Assembly: GCF_002741055.1 (NCBI RefSeq)
Contig: NZ_CP016809.1
Span: 1,302,001-1,366,000 of the forward strand
Origin: Paenibacillus ihbetae
GTDB taxonomy: Bacteria > Bacillota > Bacilli > Paenibacillales > Paenibacillaceae
Direction of reading: 5' to 3'
DNA: 64,000 nt
Each line of letters opens with the position of its first letter. The first letter of the stretch is position 1. The notes beneath the pieces were generated by a model. The model was given only the letters and a program-made list of their open reading frames with translations. It searched no databases and was not told where the DNA came from. A program made the translations under genes and the position numbers. Below are positions 63,281 through 64,000 of the stretch, piece after piece.

Positions 63281-63348
63281 TTCGTATTCGCCCCTTCTAT
63301 GCTTGCCAGACTGGAGACTTCATTTACTATGTCCCCGGCACCTGTTCT

Positions 63349-63383
63349 AATGAAAGAAAAGGAAAGCCATAAAACCGGCTTTC
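63349..63383 (-). terminator. Terminator after lepA
   Basis: GGAAAGCC and GGCTTTCC pair around an 8-nt loop on the minus strand, followed by TTTTCTTTC, about 95 nt after the lepA stop. The stem is short. Confidence 0.55.
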
Positions 63384-63475
63384 CCATCATTCAGCTCCCA
63401 AAACAGGCATTATGAGGTTGCATGGCAGGCTGCAGCCTGATCGCTCAGGCACGGCCGCCTCGCTTGTTCCAATCC

Positions 63476-64000
63476 CTACTTATCGTCGATTTTCAGGACA
63501 GCCATGAAGGCTTCCTGCGGCACCTCGACGTTACCAACCTGCTTCATCCGCTTCTTCCCTTCCTTCTGCTTCTCCAGAAGCTTCCGTTTACGGGAAATAT
63601 CGCCGCCGTAGCATTTCGCGAGGACGTTCTTGCGCATCGCCTTGACGGTTTCGCGGGCAACAACCTTCGTTCCGACCGATGCCTGGATCGGCACCTCGAA
63701 CATCTGGCGCGGAATCAGCTCGCGCAGCTTCTCGCAGATCGCACGGCCCCGGTGGTAAGCGCGGTCCTTATGCACAATGAAGGACAAGGCGTCAACCTGC
63801 TCGCCGTTCAGCAGAATATCCATCTTCACTAGGTTGGATCTGCGGTATCCGGAGATTTCGTAGTCGAACGAAGCATAGCCCTTCGTACTCGACTTCAGCT
63901 GATCAAAGAAATCATACACGATCTCGGACAGCGGAATTTCATACGTAATCGTTACGCGCGTTGTATCCAGATACTCCATGTTGATGAATTCGCCGCGCTT
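63476..64000 (-). CDS. lepA: Elongation factor 4 LepA (3' part only)
   Basis: The frame is open to the right edge, so this is the C-terminal 174 residues of the protein. It shows the LepA-specific C-terminal domain: [84 protein letters not shown] and [68 protein letters not shown]4 back-translocates ribosomes under stress. The GTPase half lies beyond the window. Confidence 0.97.
   Translation of the reverse strand, partial: KRGEFINMEYLDTTRVTITYEIPLSEIVYDFFDQLKSSTKGYASFDYEISGYRRSNLVKMDILLNGEQVDALSFIVHKDRAYHRGRAICEKLRELIPRQMFEVPIQASVGTKVVARETVKAMRKNVLAKCYGGDISRKRKLLEKQKEGKKRMKQVGNVEVPQEAFMAVLKIDDK

Overview
The window is a chromosomal segment of a spore-forming Bacillota, most likely Paenibacillus or a close relative. 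The evidence is moderately high GC, strong AGGAGG-type ribosome binding sites with frequent GTG/TTG starts, a class B RNase P RNA, a glyQS T-box, a CIRCE/HrcA heat-shock operon, a SigW-type promoter ahead of nfeD-floA, spore genes (cotD, yqfC, yqfD), and a gene order that follows Bacillus subtilis lepA-hemW-hrcA-grpE-dnaK-dnaJ-prmA-rsmE-mtaB ... rpsU-yqeY-nfeD-floA-yqfC-yqfD-phoH-pgpH-ybeY-dgkA-cdd-era-recO-glyQS ... dnaG-rpoD-trmK-yqfO. Almost everything is on the minus strand, so the biological order reads from position 64000 down to 1. I see no insertion sequence, prophage, CRISPR array, tRNA or rRNA.

Layout by position. 1-10.8 kb is an accessory-style stretch: typA (5' part), membrane proteins, a divergent pair of TerC-family genes, nifZ-thiI (sulfur for 4-thiouridine and perhaps thiamine), a lytic transglycosylase, DUF1540 and YpuI-type proteins, a large membrane-anchored S8 protease and the spore coat gene cotD. 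rnpB follows at 11 kb. 11.5-33.4 kb is the conserved replication, translation and sporulation block: yqfO, trmK, rpoD, dnaG, yqxD, T-box-controlled glyQS, recO, yqzL, era, cdd, dgkA, ybeY, pgpH, phoH, yqfD, yqfC, floA/nfeD, yqeY, rpsU. 33.5-48.4 kb carries a HIT protein, sbcDC, addBA (double-strand break processing) and an RlmI-like methyltransferase, inserted between rpsU and the mtaB/dnaK block relative to B. subtilis. 48.5-64 kb holds a Na/Pi-type transporter, a Nudix hydrolase, mtaB, rsmE, an M50 protease, prmA, two small unknown proteins, the hrcA-chaperonin-grpE-dnaK-dnaJ heat-shock operon, an ArgA-like acetyltransferase, hemW and the 3' end of lepA.

The two observations I would look at first are these. 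(1) A probable unannotated small RNA of about 125 nt at 33964-34088 (minus), between sbcC and the HIT gene. Its promoter has an extended -10 and a perfect TGTGA-N6-TCACA dyad centred exactly at -41.5, the class II Fnr/Crp activation position. The RNA has a long closing helix, a T-tract and a C-rich segment complementary to Shine-Dalgarno sequences, so it could be an oxygen- or carbon-responsive regulatory RNA. (2) An archaeal-like (group III) chaperonin gene inside the HrcA-controlled DnaK operon. Further regulatory signals read directly from the sequence include a second candidate RNA between glyS and yqxD, a near-consensus SigW promoter for nfeD-floA, a possible SigE promoter for yqfCD, a strong hairpin with a short T-tract between dnaK and dnaJ, and the T-box with a GGC specifier.
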